This document shows positions 36,559 to 45,476 of a stretch of DNA of 64,000 nucleotides, in pieces (position 1 is the stretch's first letter; every line of letters starts with the position of its first letter). The notes below the pieces were generated by a model, which saw only the letters and a list, made by a program, of their open reading frames with translations, did not search any database and had not been told where the DNA came from. This stretch comes from Pyrococcus kukulkanii (GTDB lineage Archaea > Methanobacteriota_B > Thermococci > Thermococcales > Thermococcaceae): positions 1-64,000 of the forward strand of contig NZ_JARRIB010000003.1 of assembly GCF_041647995.1 (NCBI RefSeq). The letters run 5' to 3'. The translations under genes were made by a program, and so were the position numbers.

Positions 36559-38669
36559 TCCATAAGCCTGTACAGTTCGTTCCAGTAGATATCCCGAAGC
36601 CATTGAACGTCCTTTGTAACTTTTTCATTGTTTATATCTAACTCAAATTCTTTCCCGCCGATACGTCCAACAACTTCAACTGGGAGAACTCTCCGAACTT
36701 TCTCTAAGCTCTCCTCTGGGAACGTTATAACATACCTCCCATGGCTTTCACTAAATGCGAAGTCTACTGGCTTTAAGTTAGTCTTAATTTTGACAGAAAC
36801 CCCAACGTTGAACCACGTGCTAATCTCTGCCAAAGCCACTGCGATTCCACCCTTTGATACATCGTGAACAAAGGATACCAGCGAACTCTCGATGAGTTCA
36901 AGAACTCCGTAGGCGTTCCTTCTTTCTCTCTCAAGGTCAACCCTCGGTGCTACTCCCTTGCTGATTCCCAGAATCCTGTACAGCTCGGAACCACCAAGCT
37001 CCTTCTTAGTTTCTCCCACGACGGCGATGAGATCTCCTCTCCTGGGACCTTTAGGGATTACTTCAAGTTTAACCTTTCCAAGGCCAGCTACAACTGGAGT
37101 CGGTTTTATTGGCTTATCCACAACCTCATTGTAAAAGCTGACGTTCCCACTTATGTAAGCTAGGTTGAAAGCTTTAGCTGCATCAGCTAAACCCCTCACG
37201 GTCTCGGCAAAGGCCCAGTAAACTTCGGGTCTTTCGGGAGAGGCAAAGTTCAAGTTATCGATTAATGCCATGGGTCTAGCTCCAACACTAACGAGATTCC
37301 TCACGACTTCGGCAACCGCCCCCATGGCTCCGTGATAGGGGTTTAGATAGCTGTGCCTGGGATTGCCATCGGCAACAAAGGCTAGGCCATATTCATCGTT
37401 TATCTTCAAAACTGCGGCATCAAATCCAGGCTTTACAACGGTTCTTCCCTGAACTTCATGGTCATACTGCTCCCAAATCCACCTCTTTGCTATAATGTTC
37501 GGACTCCTCCAAACCCTATCGAAGGCTTCTTCCAAGGAAATTTGGGGAGTTTCAACGTCCTCCTCAATCTTATACTTTTTCAAGGGCCATTTAATCGTGG
37601 GGACGTCAGTGAGGAGATCAATGGGAAGATCTGCAACCTTCTCGCCCTTCCAGTAGACGATAAAGCGGGGCTCCTCTATAGTTTCTCCCACAACAGCCCA
37701 CTCAAGCCCATATTTCTCAAATATCTTCCCCAGGATTTCAACGTCCTCAGGCCTTATCGCAAAGAGCATCCTCTCTTGGCTCTCGGAAATCATAACCTCA
37801 ACGACATTCATTCCAGGCTCCCTCAAGGGAATCCTGTCGGCGTATATTATTGCCCCAAAGCCCTTCTTCCCGGCCATCTCGGAGGCGGCGCAGGTTAAGC
37901 CGCCACCACCCAAGTCCTTCAATGCCTTAACTTTACCCGTGTACACGACTTCAAGAGTTGCCTCTATCAACAATTTTTCAGTGAAGGGATCGGGGATCTG
38001 GACGGCGGAGCGATCCTCTTCCTCAGCATTTTCACTAAGTTCTTCGCTAGCGAACGTAACTCCGTGAATTCCATCCCTCCCAGTTCTATTACCTACCAAC
38101 ACGAGCTTTAATCCAGCCTCAGTAACGTAGCTGTGAACTAAGTGCTCTGGTCTCATTATTCCTATACAGGCCACATTTACGAGTGTGTAATTATCTAAGC
38201 TCTCATCAAACTCCGTCTCTCCTCCAACGGTCGGAACGCCAATTCTATTACCGTAATCAGCTATACCTTTAACCACGTACTCGAAAAGGTATCTGTTCCT
38301 GTCGTTCTCAAGGGGCCCAAATCTTATCGGGTCTAATAACGCTATGGGCCTAGCCCCCATACAAAGGACATCCCTGACAATCCCACCAACTCCAGTTGCG
38401 GCCCCACCGTAAGGTTCAACGGCGGAGGGATGATTGTGACTCTCTATTCCGGCAACTATCCAAGTTTCATCATCGAACTTTATTATCCCGGCATCTTCTC
38501 CTGGGCCAAGAATTACGTGCTCGTTCTTCGTGGGCAGAAGCTTGAGCCAAGGCCTACTTGATTTGTAAGATGCATGCTCGCTCCACATTACTTCAAGCAT
38601 TGCCCACTCAAGTTCATTTGGTTCCCTACCTAGCCTCTCACGAATGTACTTTTCCTCGTGCGGGAACAT
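36555..38669 (-). CDS. purL: Phosphoribosylformylglycinamidine synthase, large (PurL) subunit
   Basis: Fourth step of purine synthesis: FGAR to FGAM, using ATP and ammonia from PurQ, with PurS as third partner. About 704 aa, the small-type PurL. Motifs: [64 protein letters not shown] and [18 protein letters not shown] 38669 has SD GAGGTGAT, which contains the purQ stop; the GTG at 38678 is inside that SD. Last gene of the purSQL operon, converging on nnr with 4 bp overlap. Confidence 0.95.
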   Translation of the reverse strand: MFPHEEKYIRERLGREPNELEWAMLEVMWSEHASYKSSRPWLKLLPTKNEHVILGPGEDAGIIKFDDETWIVAGIESHNHPSAVEPYGGAATGVGGIVRDVLCMGARPIALLDPIRFGPLENDRNRYLFEYVVKGIADYGNRIGVPTVGGETEFDESLDNYTLVNVACIGIMRPEHLVHSYVTEAGLKLVLVGNRTGRDGIHGVTFASEELSENAEEEDRSAVQIPDPFTEKLLIEATLEVVYTGKVKALKDLGGGGLTCAASEMAGKKGFGAIIYADRIPLREPGMNVVEVMISESQERMLFAIRPEDVEILGKIFEKYGLEWAVVGETIEEPRFIVYWKGEKVADLPIDLLTDVPTIKWPLKKYKIEEDVETPQISLEEAFDRVWRSPNIIAKRWIWEQYDHEVQGRTVVKPGFDAAVLKINDEYGLAFVADGNPRHSYLNPYHGAMGAVAEVVRNLVSVGARPMALIDNLNFASPERPEVYWAFAETVRGLADAAKAFNLAYISGNVSFYNEVVDKPIKPTPVVAGLGKVKLEVIPKGPRRGDLIAVVGETKKELGGSELYRILGISKGVAPRVDLERERRNAYGVLELIESSLVSFVHDVSKGGIAVALAEISTWFNVGVSVKIKTNLKPVDFAFSESHGRYVITFPEESLEKVRRVLPVEVVGRIGGKEFELDINNEKVTKDVQWLRDIYWNELYRLMD

Positions 38670-38674
38670 AAAAA

Positions 38675-39346
38675 TCACCTCTTAACCCACTCTACCATGC
38701 TTCTAAACACCCTAAGCCCGTCCTCGCTTCCCAGGAACCTGTCACTTGCCCTTTCAGGATGAGGCATCATTCCTAAAACGTTGCCCTTCTCATTGCTTAT
38801 CCCGGCTATGTTCAAGACTGATCCATTGGGATTCGTATCTTCGGTTATGTTTCCCTTCTCATCACTATACTGGAAGACCACCCTAACCTTTGAGGGGTCA
38901 TCAATGTAATAGTTACCCTCAGCGTGAGCTATCGGCATCCTGATGACCTCCTCCGGCTCGTAGAGCCGTGTAAATGCCGTGTTGGTATCAACTACCTTAA
39001 GGTAAACCCATCTGCAGATGAACCTCGGGATCTTGTTCGGTCTTAAGGCACCAGGCAAAATCCCCGATTCAGTTAGAACCTGAAAGCCATTGCATATTCC
39101 AAGGACGGGCCTTCCCTCCTCTACGAACTCCCTAACTTCCTCCATTATCCTCTGCCTTGCCGCGATTGCTCCGGCTCTTAAATAATCAGCGTAGCTGAAG
39201 CCTCCCGGAAGAACAACGCCATCATAGTCCTTTATTGACTCCTGATACCAAACTCTCTCAGCCTTTCCTCCCGCCTTCCTTATGGCCTCGACTGTTTCAA
39301 AGTCACAGTTCGTTCCTGGAAAGACTATAACTGCGAACCTGGGCAT
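38675..39346 (-). CDS. purQ: Phosphoribosylformylglycinamidine synthase, glutaminase (PurQ) subunit
   Basis: Class I glutamine amidotransferase that supplies ammonia to PurL. 223 aa. Motifs are [32 protein letters not shown] and the nucleophile elbow [11 protein letters not shown] (Cys ~85). The His/Glu pair is in [11 protein letters not shown] near residue 200. It follows purS by one base and its stop lies inside the purL ribosome site, so the three are translationally linked. Confidence 0.95.
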   Translation of the reverse strand: MPRFAVIVFPGTNCDFETVEAIRKAGGKAERVWYQESIKDYDGVVLPGGFSYADYLRAGAIAARQRIMEEVREFVEEGRPVLGICNGFQVLTESGILPGALRPNKIPRFICRWVYLKVVDTNTAFTRLYEPEEVIRMPIAHAEGNYYIDDPSKVRVVFQYSDEKGNITEDTNPNGSVLNIAGISNEKGNVLGMMPHPERASDRFLGSEDGLRVFRSMVEWVKR

Positions 39347-39347
39347 C

Positions 39348-39590
39348 TCATTTCACCGGCTCAATTGTGTACTCCCAAGTGTGGATCAGGGGATTTGCAA
39401 GTAACCTTTTGCACATCTCTTCTACTTCTTTCTCAGGCCTCTCGCTCTCTAGGGTAAACTCAAAGCACTTAGGAACCCTAAGATCCTCAACCTTGTAGCC
39501 AAGGTTCCTGAGTGCGTTGCCTATAACCCTCCCTTCTGGATCATTTAATCCCTCCTTCAGCCTGACGAGAACCCTAACCCTCCACTTCAC
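39348..39590 (-). CDS. purS: Phosphoribosylformylglycinamidine synthase, PurS subunit
   Basis: Small dimeric bridging subunit of the FGAM synthase. About 80 aa, with the family's [20 protein letters not shown] start and a conserved [17 protein letters not shown] chose the GTG at 39590 (SD AAGGTGAT) over the GTG at 39599, which lies in the SD itself. First gene of purSQL. Confidence 0.9.
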   Translation of the reverse strand: MKWRVRVLVRLKEGLNDPEGRVIGNALRNLGYKVEDLRVPKCFEFTLESERPEKEVEEMCKRLLANPLIHTWEYTIEPVK

Positions 39591-39723
39591 CCATATCACC
39601 TTGGCATGAATATGTAAAAATTAGAAGTTTTTAAGGATTATTTACACATAGAAATGTCAATTCAGCACCTAAAGCTTCAAGTGCAAACAAACTCAAACAT
39701 CAAAAATTAGTGAAGAAGAGATA

Positions 39724-40293
39724 TCAGCTCTTCCACCTAGGATTGTCAACTACCTTAACTTCGCCGTCCTCTTCTATAACGATCTTGCTGAATCCTTTCT
39801 CTGCTATCGTCCCATAGTCATGTCCTGCATCGGCCGGGTAAATCGCGAGAAATATGAACGGTTCATCTCCAGTGTTAACTGTTCTATGAGCCCAGTAAGG
39901 GGGGACGTAGACTACAGTCCCAGGTTCCATTGGAATCCATCTCGCTTCTCCTTCTGGAGTTTGGAGGAGCATGCCTCCTTTACCCTTTAGTGCAACGTAA
40001 ACTTCAGCCCTATCTTTTTTGGCATGAAAATGCCCCTTGGTGAAGAAGAACTCCTTACCGACTTTCCCTGGGTATAAAACAGTGGTTGCAAAGTTCAAGT
40101 CACCCTCCTTCTCCTCCTGCTCCACCGCATAAACTTCGTAAACCACAGGATCATCATCCTTGACCATTTCCTCCCAGGCTTTCTCATCCAAGAAGTATCC
40201 CTTCATGTCGCTTAATCTTCTCACGGACTTCTTGGCCCCAGGAATTATCCCAGTTTTAAAGTCTACCTTTACGCCAAGCGGCTCCTTGTACAT
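39724..40293 (-). CDS. pgiA: Cupin-type glucose-6-phosphate isomerase
   Basis: Interconverts glucose 6-phosphate and fructose 6-phosphate in the archaeal modified Embden-Meyerhof pathway. 189 aa from ATG 40293 (SD GGTGGTGAAG). The metal-binding cupin motif TKGHFHAKKDRAEVYVALKG supplies two His and a Glu, and PYWAHRTVN supplies the third His. Sequence and length match the Thermococcales enzyme, unrelated to the classic PGI. Its 5' end overlaps the membrane protein gene by 38 bp. Confidence 0.95.
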   Translation of the reverse strand: MYKEPLGVKVDFKTGIIPGAKKSVRRLSDMKGYFLDEKAWEEMVKDDDPVVYEVYAVEQEEKEGDLNFATTVLYPGKVGKEFFFTKGHFHAKKDRAEVYVALKGKGGMLLQTPEGEARWIPMEPGTVVYVPPYWAHRTVNTGDEPFIFLAIYPADAGHDYGTIAEKGFSKIVIEEDGEVKVVDNPRWKS

Positions 40294-40789
40294 CTTCACC
40301 ACCATGGGTGTCTTCTCTCTTCGTCTTTTTCACCTTTTCCATTTCTCCCTGCATGTAACTAACAAAGCCTAGAAGGGAAAGCATGCTACCTGCTATCATT
40401 GTAATGAAGCCTATTGGAGACAGCCATGAATAGGGATATGAATACCCAAGGATTGCAAGCTTGTACGTTACCATTCCATCGGTAGTTATTGCCGGAAAGT
40501 CATGTAAACCGGTAATTGTCCTACTATTGTTCTTAAGTTCAAAGTTGTAGTACTTGCCTTCCCATGATACAGAAACGTTGGCGTTTGCTGAATAGAGGGT
40601 TAAATTGGCATCAATTATCTTTACTATCTGTTTGTCATAAAGAAAGTGCGTTCCTGGGCTTAAATCACCAGAAAGCTCTTTGCTAATAATTTTGCCTTGC
40701 AAGGCAATGAATGCTAAGCCTAATGAAAGAAATAGTAGAAGGAGACCGGCAAGTATAGTCGGATACCTTAGACCTTTAATGATCCCCAT
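40256..40789 (-). CDS. Two-helix membrane protein of unknown function
   Basis: About 177 aa from ATG 40789 (GAGGAAA upstream). An N-terminal membrane helix (TILAGLLLLFLSLGLAFIAL) is followed by a beta-rich external domain of ~100 residues. A second helix near residue 135-155 and a basic/acidic tail (VKKTKREDTHGGEDV) complete it. It lies between the ABC transporter operon and pgiA with small overlaps, so may be cotranscribed with either. No family recognised. Confidence 0.6.
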   Translation of the reverse strand: MGIIKGLRYPTILAGLLLLFLSLGLAFIALQGKIISKELSGDLSPGTHFLYDKQIVKIIDANLTLYSANANVSVSWEGKYYNFELKNNSRTITGLHDFPAITTDGMVTYKLAILGYSYPYSWLSPIGFITMIAGSMLSLLGFVSYMQGEMEKVKKTKREDTHGGEDVQGAAWRKGRL

Positions 40790-40799
40790 GGTCATTTCC

Positions 40800-41807
40800 T
40801 CATATCTTTCCAGCTAGGTGGCATTCGACCCAGTGGTTGTGGGAGTATTCTATCATTTGGGGTTCTTTCTTGTCGCACAAGCCCTTCTGGAAGTACACGC
40901 ATCTTGGGTGGAACCTACAGCCTGGCGGTATGTTTACAGCACTTGGCACTTCACCCTTGATTGGGAGTTCCTTAATGACGTCCTTCCTTGAGGGGTCAGG
41001 TTCGGGGACTGCAGTGAGGAGAGCCCTAGTGTACGGGTGAATTGGATTGTCAATGACTTCCTTAGCCGGACCCATCTCAACAATCCTTCCGAGGTACATC
41101 ACCGCAATCCAGTCAGCAAAGTACCTTGCAGTCGAGAGGTCGTGTGTAATGTAAAGGTACGTAACCCCCATCTTCTCCTTCAACTCCTTCATCAACTCAA
41201 GAATTTCCGCCCTAATTGAAACATCAAGCATTGACACTGGCTCATCCGCAACTATGAATGTTGGGTTAAGGATAAGGGCCCTAGCAATAGCAACCCTCTG
41301 CCTCTGACCTCCCGAGAGCATGTGGGGGAATCTATGCACGTACTCCTCTGGGGGAACTATCTTAACCATCTCAAGAGCCTTGTAAATCAACTCCTCCCTC
41401 TCAGCCCTCGTCTCACCAATACCATGAATTAGGAGGGGCTCCTCAAGAACATCATAGATCCTAAACCTAGGATTCATTGAGCTAAAGGGATCCTGGAATA
41501 TCATCTGAACCTTTCTCCTATAAGCCTTTATCTCCTCCTTGGTTCTTAGTTCTGTAACATCCTGACCCTCAAGGTATATCTTTCCATCCGTGGGTTCCAA
41601 CAGCTTCATTACCAGCTTTCCCGTCGTAGTCTTACCACAACCACTCTCCCCAACTAAGGCAAACACCTCCTGCTTGTGAACCTCAAAGCTTACCCCATCA
41701 ACTGCCCTAACGAACTTTGGAGGTTCTCCCCTAAGCGAAGCCAGCAACCCCCTCCTAACCGGGAAGTACTTCTTAAGATTAACAACCTTTAGGACTGGCT
41801 CACTCAT
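40800..41807 (-). CDS. dppF: ABC transporter ATPase, OppF/DppF type
   Basis: Second ATPase of a peptide/oligosaccharide-type importer. 335 aa with Walker A GESGCGKTTTGK, Q-loop FQDPFSSMNP, signature LSGGQRQRVAIARAL, Walker B FIVADEPVSMLD, H-loop YITHDLS. The C-terminal OppF extension has the Cys pattern seen in 4Fe-4S-binding members (PPGCRFHPRCVYFQKGLC). Last gene of the operon, 9 bp after dppD. In Thermococcales such systems carry oligosaccharides at least as often as peptides, so the substrate is open. Confidence 0.92.
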   Translation of the reverse strand: MSEPVLKVVNLKKYFPVRRGLLASLRGEPPKFVRAVDGVSFEVHKQEVFALVGESGCGKTTTGKLVMKLLEPTDGKIYLEGQDVTELRTKEEIKAYRRKVQMIFQDPFSSMNPRFRIYDVLEEPLLIHGIGETRAEREELIYKALEMVKIVPPEEYVHRFPHMLSGGQRQRVAIARALILNPTFIVADEPVSMLDVSIRAEILELMKELKEKMGVTYLYITHDLSTARYFADWIAVMYLGRIVEMGPAKEVIDNPIHPYTRALLTAVPEPDPSRKDVIKELPIKGEVPSAVNIPPGCRFHPRCVYFQKGLCDKKEPQMIEYSHNHWVECHLAGKI

Positions 41808-41816
41808 ACGACCACC

Positions 41817-42776
41817 TCACAGGAGCCAACATGCGGCATAGTGATCCTTATCAACCTCAACAAGCTTTGGTTCCTCTTGTCTGCACCTATCCATGGCATA
41901 AGGACACCTTGGGTGGAACCTACAACCACTTGGAGGATTGAGCAAGTTTGGAGGACTTCCTGGGATAAATTCCAGCTTTTCAACATCCTCATGTAGCCTT
42001 GGGATTGCGGCCAAGAGCTTCTGCGTGTACGGGTGTGCTGGTTCATTGTATATCTTCTCGCTTGGCCCTATCTCCACGATCTTCCCCGCGTACATTATCG
42101 CAACCCTGTCACTAATCTCAGCCAAGATGCTGAGGTCATGAGTGATGAAGATCATTGAAAGGCCAAGCTTCTTCTTCAGCCTCTTCATCAGGTTTATTAT
42201 CTGAGCCTGAACAACAACATCAAGGGCTGTAGTTGGTTCATCTGCAATTACAATGTCTGGTTCGAGTATTAGGGCGGTAGCAATGATGACTCTCTGCTTC
42301 ATCCCGCCCGAGAGCTCGTGCGGATACCTGTAAACTATTTCAGGATCAAGACCAACGAGCTCCAAGTACTTCATCGCCTTCTCTAGTGCTTCCTCCCTCT
42401 CCATGCCTTTGTGATAAATTAAAGGCTCAATCATCTGATAACCAATAGTGTAAACGGGGTTGAGGGCATTCATAGCACCCTGGAATATCATTGAAATCTT
42501 CTGCCACCTAATCTCCCTCCTAAGAACATCCTCGGGTAAGCCAACTATCTCCCTGCCATCAATCTTAATACTACCACTAACGATCCTTCCTGGCGGTTGA
42601 GGCATTCCCATCAAGGTGAAGCCTATTGACGACTTCCCACAACCACTCTCCCCTGCAAGCCCAAGCACCTCACCCTTCTCAAGATCAAAAGTAACATCAT
42701 CAACCGCCTTAACAGGACCCCTCGAAGTAAAATAATACATCTTAAGATTCCTAACCTCAAGTATCTTCCTCCCCAT
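41817..42776 (-). CDS. dppD: ABC transporter ATPase, OppD/DppD type
   Basis: First ATPase of the importer. About 319 aa; ATG 42776 with SD GGAGGTTGTG. Walker A GESGCGKSSIGF, signature LSGGMKQRVIIATAL, Walker B IVIADEPTTALD, H-loop FITHDLSILA, and the OppD-type end PPSGCRFHPRCPYAMDRC. Overlaps the end of dppC by its ribosome site. Confidence 0.92.
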   Translation of the reverse strand: MGRKILEVRNLKMYYFTSRGPVKAVDDVTFDLEKGEVLGLAGESGCGKSSIGFTLMGMPQPPGRIVSGSIKIDGREIVGLPEDVLRREIRWQKISMIFQGAMNALNPVYTIGYQMIEPLIYHKGMEREEALEKAMKYLELVGLDPEIVYRYPHELSGGMKQRVIIATALILEPDIVIADEPTTALDVVVQAQIINLMKRLKKKLGLSMIFITHDLSILAEISDRVAIMYAGKIVEIGPSEKIYNEPAHPYTQKLLAAIPRLHEDVEKLEFIPGSPPNLLNPPSGCRFHPRCPYAMDRCRQEEPKLVEVDKDHYAACWLL

Positions 42777-42778
42777 AT

Positions 42779-44209
42779 TCACAACCTCCTGAGTCTTGGG
42801 TTCAACACCCTATCAAGTGCGGTACCCAGGAGAACGAACGTTAACGCCACTAAGGCAATTGCAAGCCCTGGAGGGATAACCCACCACCAGTAACCGTTTA
42901 CTGCTGCACCTGCATTCTGTGCATCGTGTAATATCTGACCCCAAGTTACTTGGGTCGGATCTCCAAGACCTAAGAAACTAAGCGATGCTTCAGAGAGCAC
43001 GGCACTTGGAACATTTAAAGCCATCTGAGCGAAGGCATAAGGCAAGAGCTGTGGAACCATGTGCTTGAAGATTATTCTACCAGTACCAGCTCCAAGGGCT
43101 ATTGCCGCCTCTACGTACGTTTGCTCCTTAATCTGATATGCCATACTTCTTGCTACTCTAGCTATTCCGACCCAACCAAAGACCGTTAGCAGTAATACTA
43201 TCTGCCAGAGCTGAATGTGCCCACCGAAGTACGTTCCCAGGAGTATCAGGATAGGGAGACTTGGAATTGAAGCCATGAACTCCTGGAATCTCATCATTAT
43301 CTCATCGGTCCATCCTCCAAAGTAGGCAGCTGCAACGCCATAGAATATACCAACGAGAACCGTGAGGACTGCGGTTGCTATTCCTATGGTCAGGGACACT
43401 CTCGAACCCCAGACAATTCCTGCAAATAAGTCTCTTCCCTTGTCATCTGTTCCAAGATAACCGTAAGTCCTTCCAGTAAGGATGAGTTTGGTGTTTGATA
43501 AATCAACGGAGGTTCCCTTAGGCGTCTTAATCTCAAGTATTATGTGATATTCGCCCTTGAGGGCCTGTGGATTGTCAAGCATGTCTGGGGAAAGCTTTGC
43601 AAAAACGACCTTAAGTGTATCAAGGGTAGTTACAAGCTGAAATTCCTTAGTAGGATCTAGTTGAATTCCAGTTTTCTGTTTAACCCAATTTATAACTGTC
43701 TTCCTAACTGAACTATCCCTTGCAACCTGAATGTTGGTAGTTCCCTTGATTTTAAGCCCTGAAACTAGGGTTATTTCCTCTCCATCGGGCCTCAGGACTT
43801 TCAATGTGAGTGATGGTTTTAATCTTTTGTGCGTTGAATTACCTGAAATGCCCATTATAACGATATCCTGAGGAGGAACGTCGTACTTCATGTTATAGGG
43901 GATATCAACTATTATTTTAGTCCCTTCTACCCTCACGTACTTCTGTAATTCCTCCGGGGGCACTACGTACTGCGGCGCCTCACTAACACCACTGAATATG
44001 CCAACCCAAGTTGGAGGAACTGTTTTTGGGTATTCTATCCATATGCTCCTCCATTTTTCTGGGATATCCGGCTCAGTAATGTACGGGGCTCCTATTGCAA
44101 CGAGAATCCAAAATATGAGGAGGAGAACTCCAAGTATTCCGGTCTTCTGCCTCTTGAACTCAAACCAAAAGTTTGATAATGAGTCTTTAAGGTCGACCCA
44201 TCTAACCAT
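42779..44209 (-). CDS. dppC: ABC transporter permease, OppC/DppC type, with a long external insert
   Basis: About 476 aa from ATG 44209 (SD GGTGGGGGAG), against ~300 aa for typical family members. The extra ~200 residues lie between the first membrane helix (~residue 25-45) and the permease core (YGYLGTDDKGRDLFAGIVWG). They look beta-rich and external (GTTNIQVARDSS, KGEYHIILEIKTPKG). The core has five helices and the EAA loop (EAAIALGAGTGRIIFKHMVP). The insert may contact the binding protein or protect the translocation mouth. Confidence 0.88.
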   Translation of the reverse strand: MVRWVDLKDSLSNFWFEFKRQKTGILGVLLLIFWILVAIGAPYITEPDIPEKWRSIWIEYPKTVPPTWVGIFSGVSEAPQYVVPPEELQKYVRVEGTKIIVDIPYNMKYDVPPQDIVIMGISGNSTHKRLKPSLTLKVLRPDGEEITLVSGLKIKGTTNIQVARDSSVRKTVINWVKQKTGIQLDPTKEFQLVTTLDTLKVVFAKLSPDMLDNPQALKGEYHIILEIKTPKGTSVDLSNTKLILTGRTYGYLGTDDKGRDLFAGIVWGSRVSLTIGIATAVLTVLVGIFYGVAAAYFGGWTDEIMMRFQEFMASIPSLPILILLGTYFGGHIQLWQIVLLLTVFGWVGIARVARSMAYQIKEQTYVEAAIALGAGTGRIIFKHMVPQLLPYAFAQMALNVPSAVLSEASLSFLGLGDPTQVTWGQILHDAQNAGAAVNGYWWWVIPPGLAIALVALTFVLLGTALDRVLNPRLRRL

Positions 44210-44219
44210 CTCCCCCACC

Positions 44220-45269
44220 TCACATACTTGCTGAGGCACCAACTCTTACTCTTGGGTCGAGGAAACCGTATGATATATCAGCTATTATCACCCCAATTAG
44301 GTAGAGTGCCACACTTATGAACGTCAGTCCCATAACGAGGTTTATCTCATTAGTCTGGATCGCAATCCAATAGACTCTACCCATTCCAGGCCAATTGAAC
44401 ACACTCTCCGTGATTATTGCACCGCCTAATGAACCAAGGAGCGAGAATATCGTCATTGTAACGATTGGTGGAGCTGCTGCCCTTAAGGCGTGGCCATAAA
44501 TTACCTTTCTCTCTGGAACACCCTTCGCCCTTGCAGCCATGATGAAGTCCTCTTGCATAGTTCCTATCATTATGTTCCTTGTAACCCAGGCCCATCCTCC
44601 AAATAAGACAAATACTATTGTGGTAACTGGGAGTACCAACCTCTTCGCCACGTCAAGTACGTGAGCAAGACCCGTCAAATTTGGATCAGGCATTGAGTTC
44701 GCTGGGAACCATCCAAGCTTGAAGGCAAAGATCAAGAGCATCATCATTCCGAACCACCACATTGGTATACTCGTGGTAATCAGCGCCAGAATCGACAGTG
44801 TTCTGTCAAATAGACTACCAACCTTCTGGGCAGCCTTAACTCCCAGGAGTAGTCCAATAATGATAACTATTATCTGAGCGGTTGTGAATAGAAGTATCGT
44901 TCTTGGAAGTGCGAGGGAGATTATGTTCTTTACGTTTCTCTCAGTTCCAAATATTGGGATTCTGGTATTACCGAAATCTAAGAGTATTGTCCTCTTGGCA
45001 TAATACAGAACTCTCCACCAGTACGGCCTATCTAACTTAAACTGGTGCTTGTAGTAAGCTATTCTCTCTTCCCTCCATTTTTCAGGATCAGAAGGAGCTT
45101 TATTCTGTTGTAACAGGCTTTGATATTCAGAATTCACTAACTCCTGGATCCTGTTCTCTAAGTCCTTTTCGGCCATCTTGACGAATAGCGCCGAAACCAC
45201 CAGGGTGACTATCGAGAGAACTATTAATGCATTTATTATCCTTATGAGCAGGTATTTACCCATCCCCAT
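44220..45269 (-). CDS. dppB: ABC transporter permease, OppB/DppB type
   Basis: 349 aa with six membrane helices. The first helix (LIRIINALIVLSIVTLVVSALF) is followed by a ~70-residue external loop with DRPYWWRVLYYAKRTILLDFGN. The EAA-type loop is FIMAARAKGVPERKVIYGHAL. Ends FLDPRVRVG as usual in the family. Stops 10 bp before the dppC start. Confidence 0.9.
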   Translation of the reverse strand: MGMGKYLLIRIINALIVLSIVTLVVSALFVKMAEKDLENRIQELVNSEYQSLLQQNKAPSDPEKWREERIAYYKHQFKLDRPYWWRVLYYAKRTILLDFGNTRIPIFGTERNVKNIISLALPRTILLFTTAQIIVIIIGLLLGVKAAQKVGSLFDRTLSILALITTSIPMWWFGMMMLLIFAFKLGWFPANSMPDPNLTGLAHVLDVAKRLVLPVTTIVFVLFGGWAWVTRNIMIGTMQEDFIMAARAKGVPERKVIYGHALRAAAPPIVTMTIFSLLGSLGGAIITESVFNWPGMGRVYWIAIQTNEINLVMGLTFISVALYLIGVIIADISYGFLDPRVRVGASASM

Positions 45270-45476
45270 TTCTCACCCTCCTGCCCAAGCAAGTTTTGTA
45301 ACGAACATTTTTGAACATCGTCTTTTTCAAGCTTGTAAAACTAGTTTAAATATCTTCTTTTCGATATTCATTTAAATGGGTACCCTAAAAAGCCATGAAA
45401 TCTAAAATCTGAAGAACTCTCAGAAAGATTGCAAGGAAAATAGGCAGAAAAGGAACAAGAAAATAGGAAACTGAGA

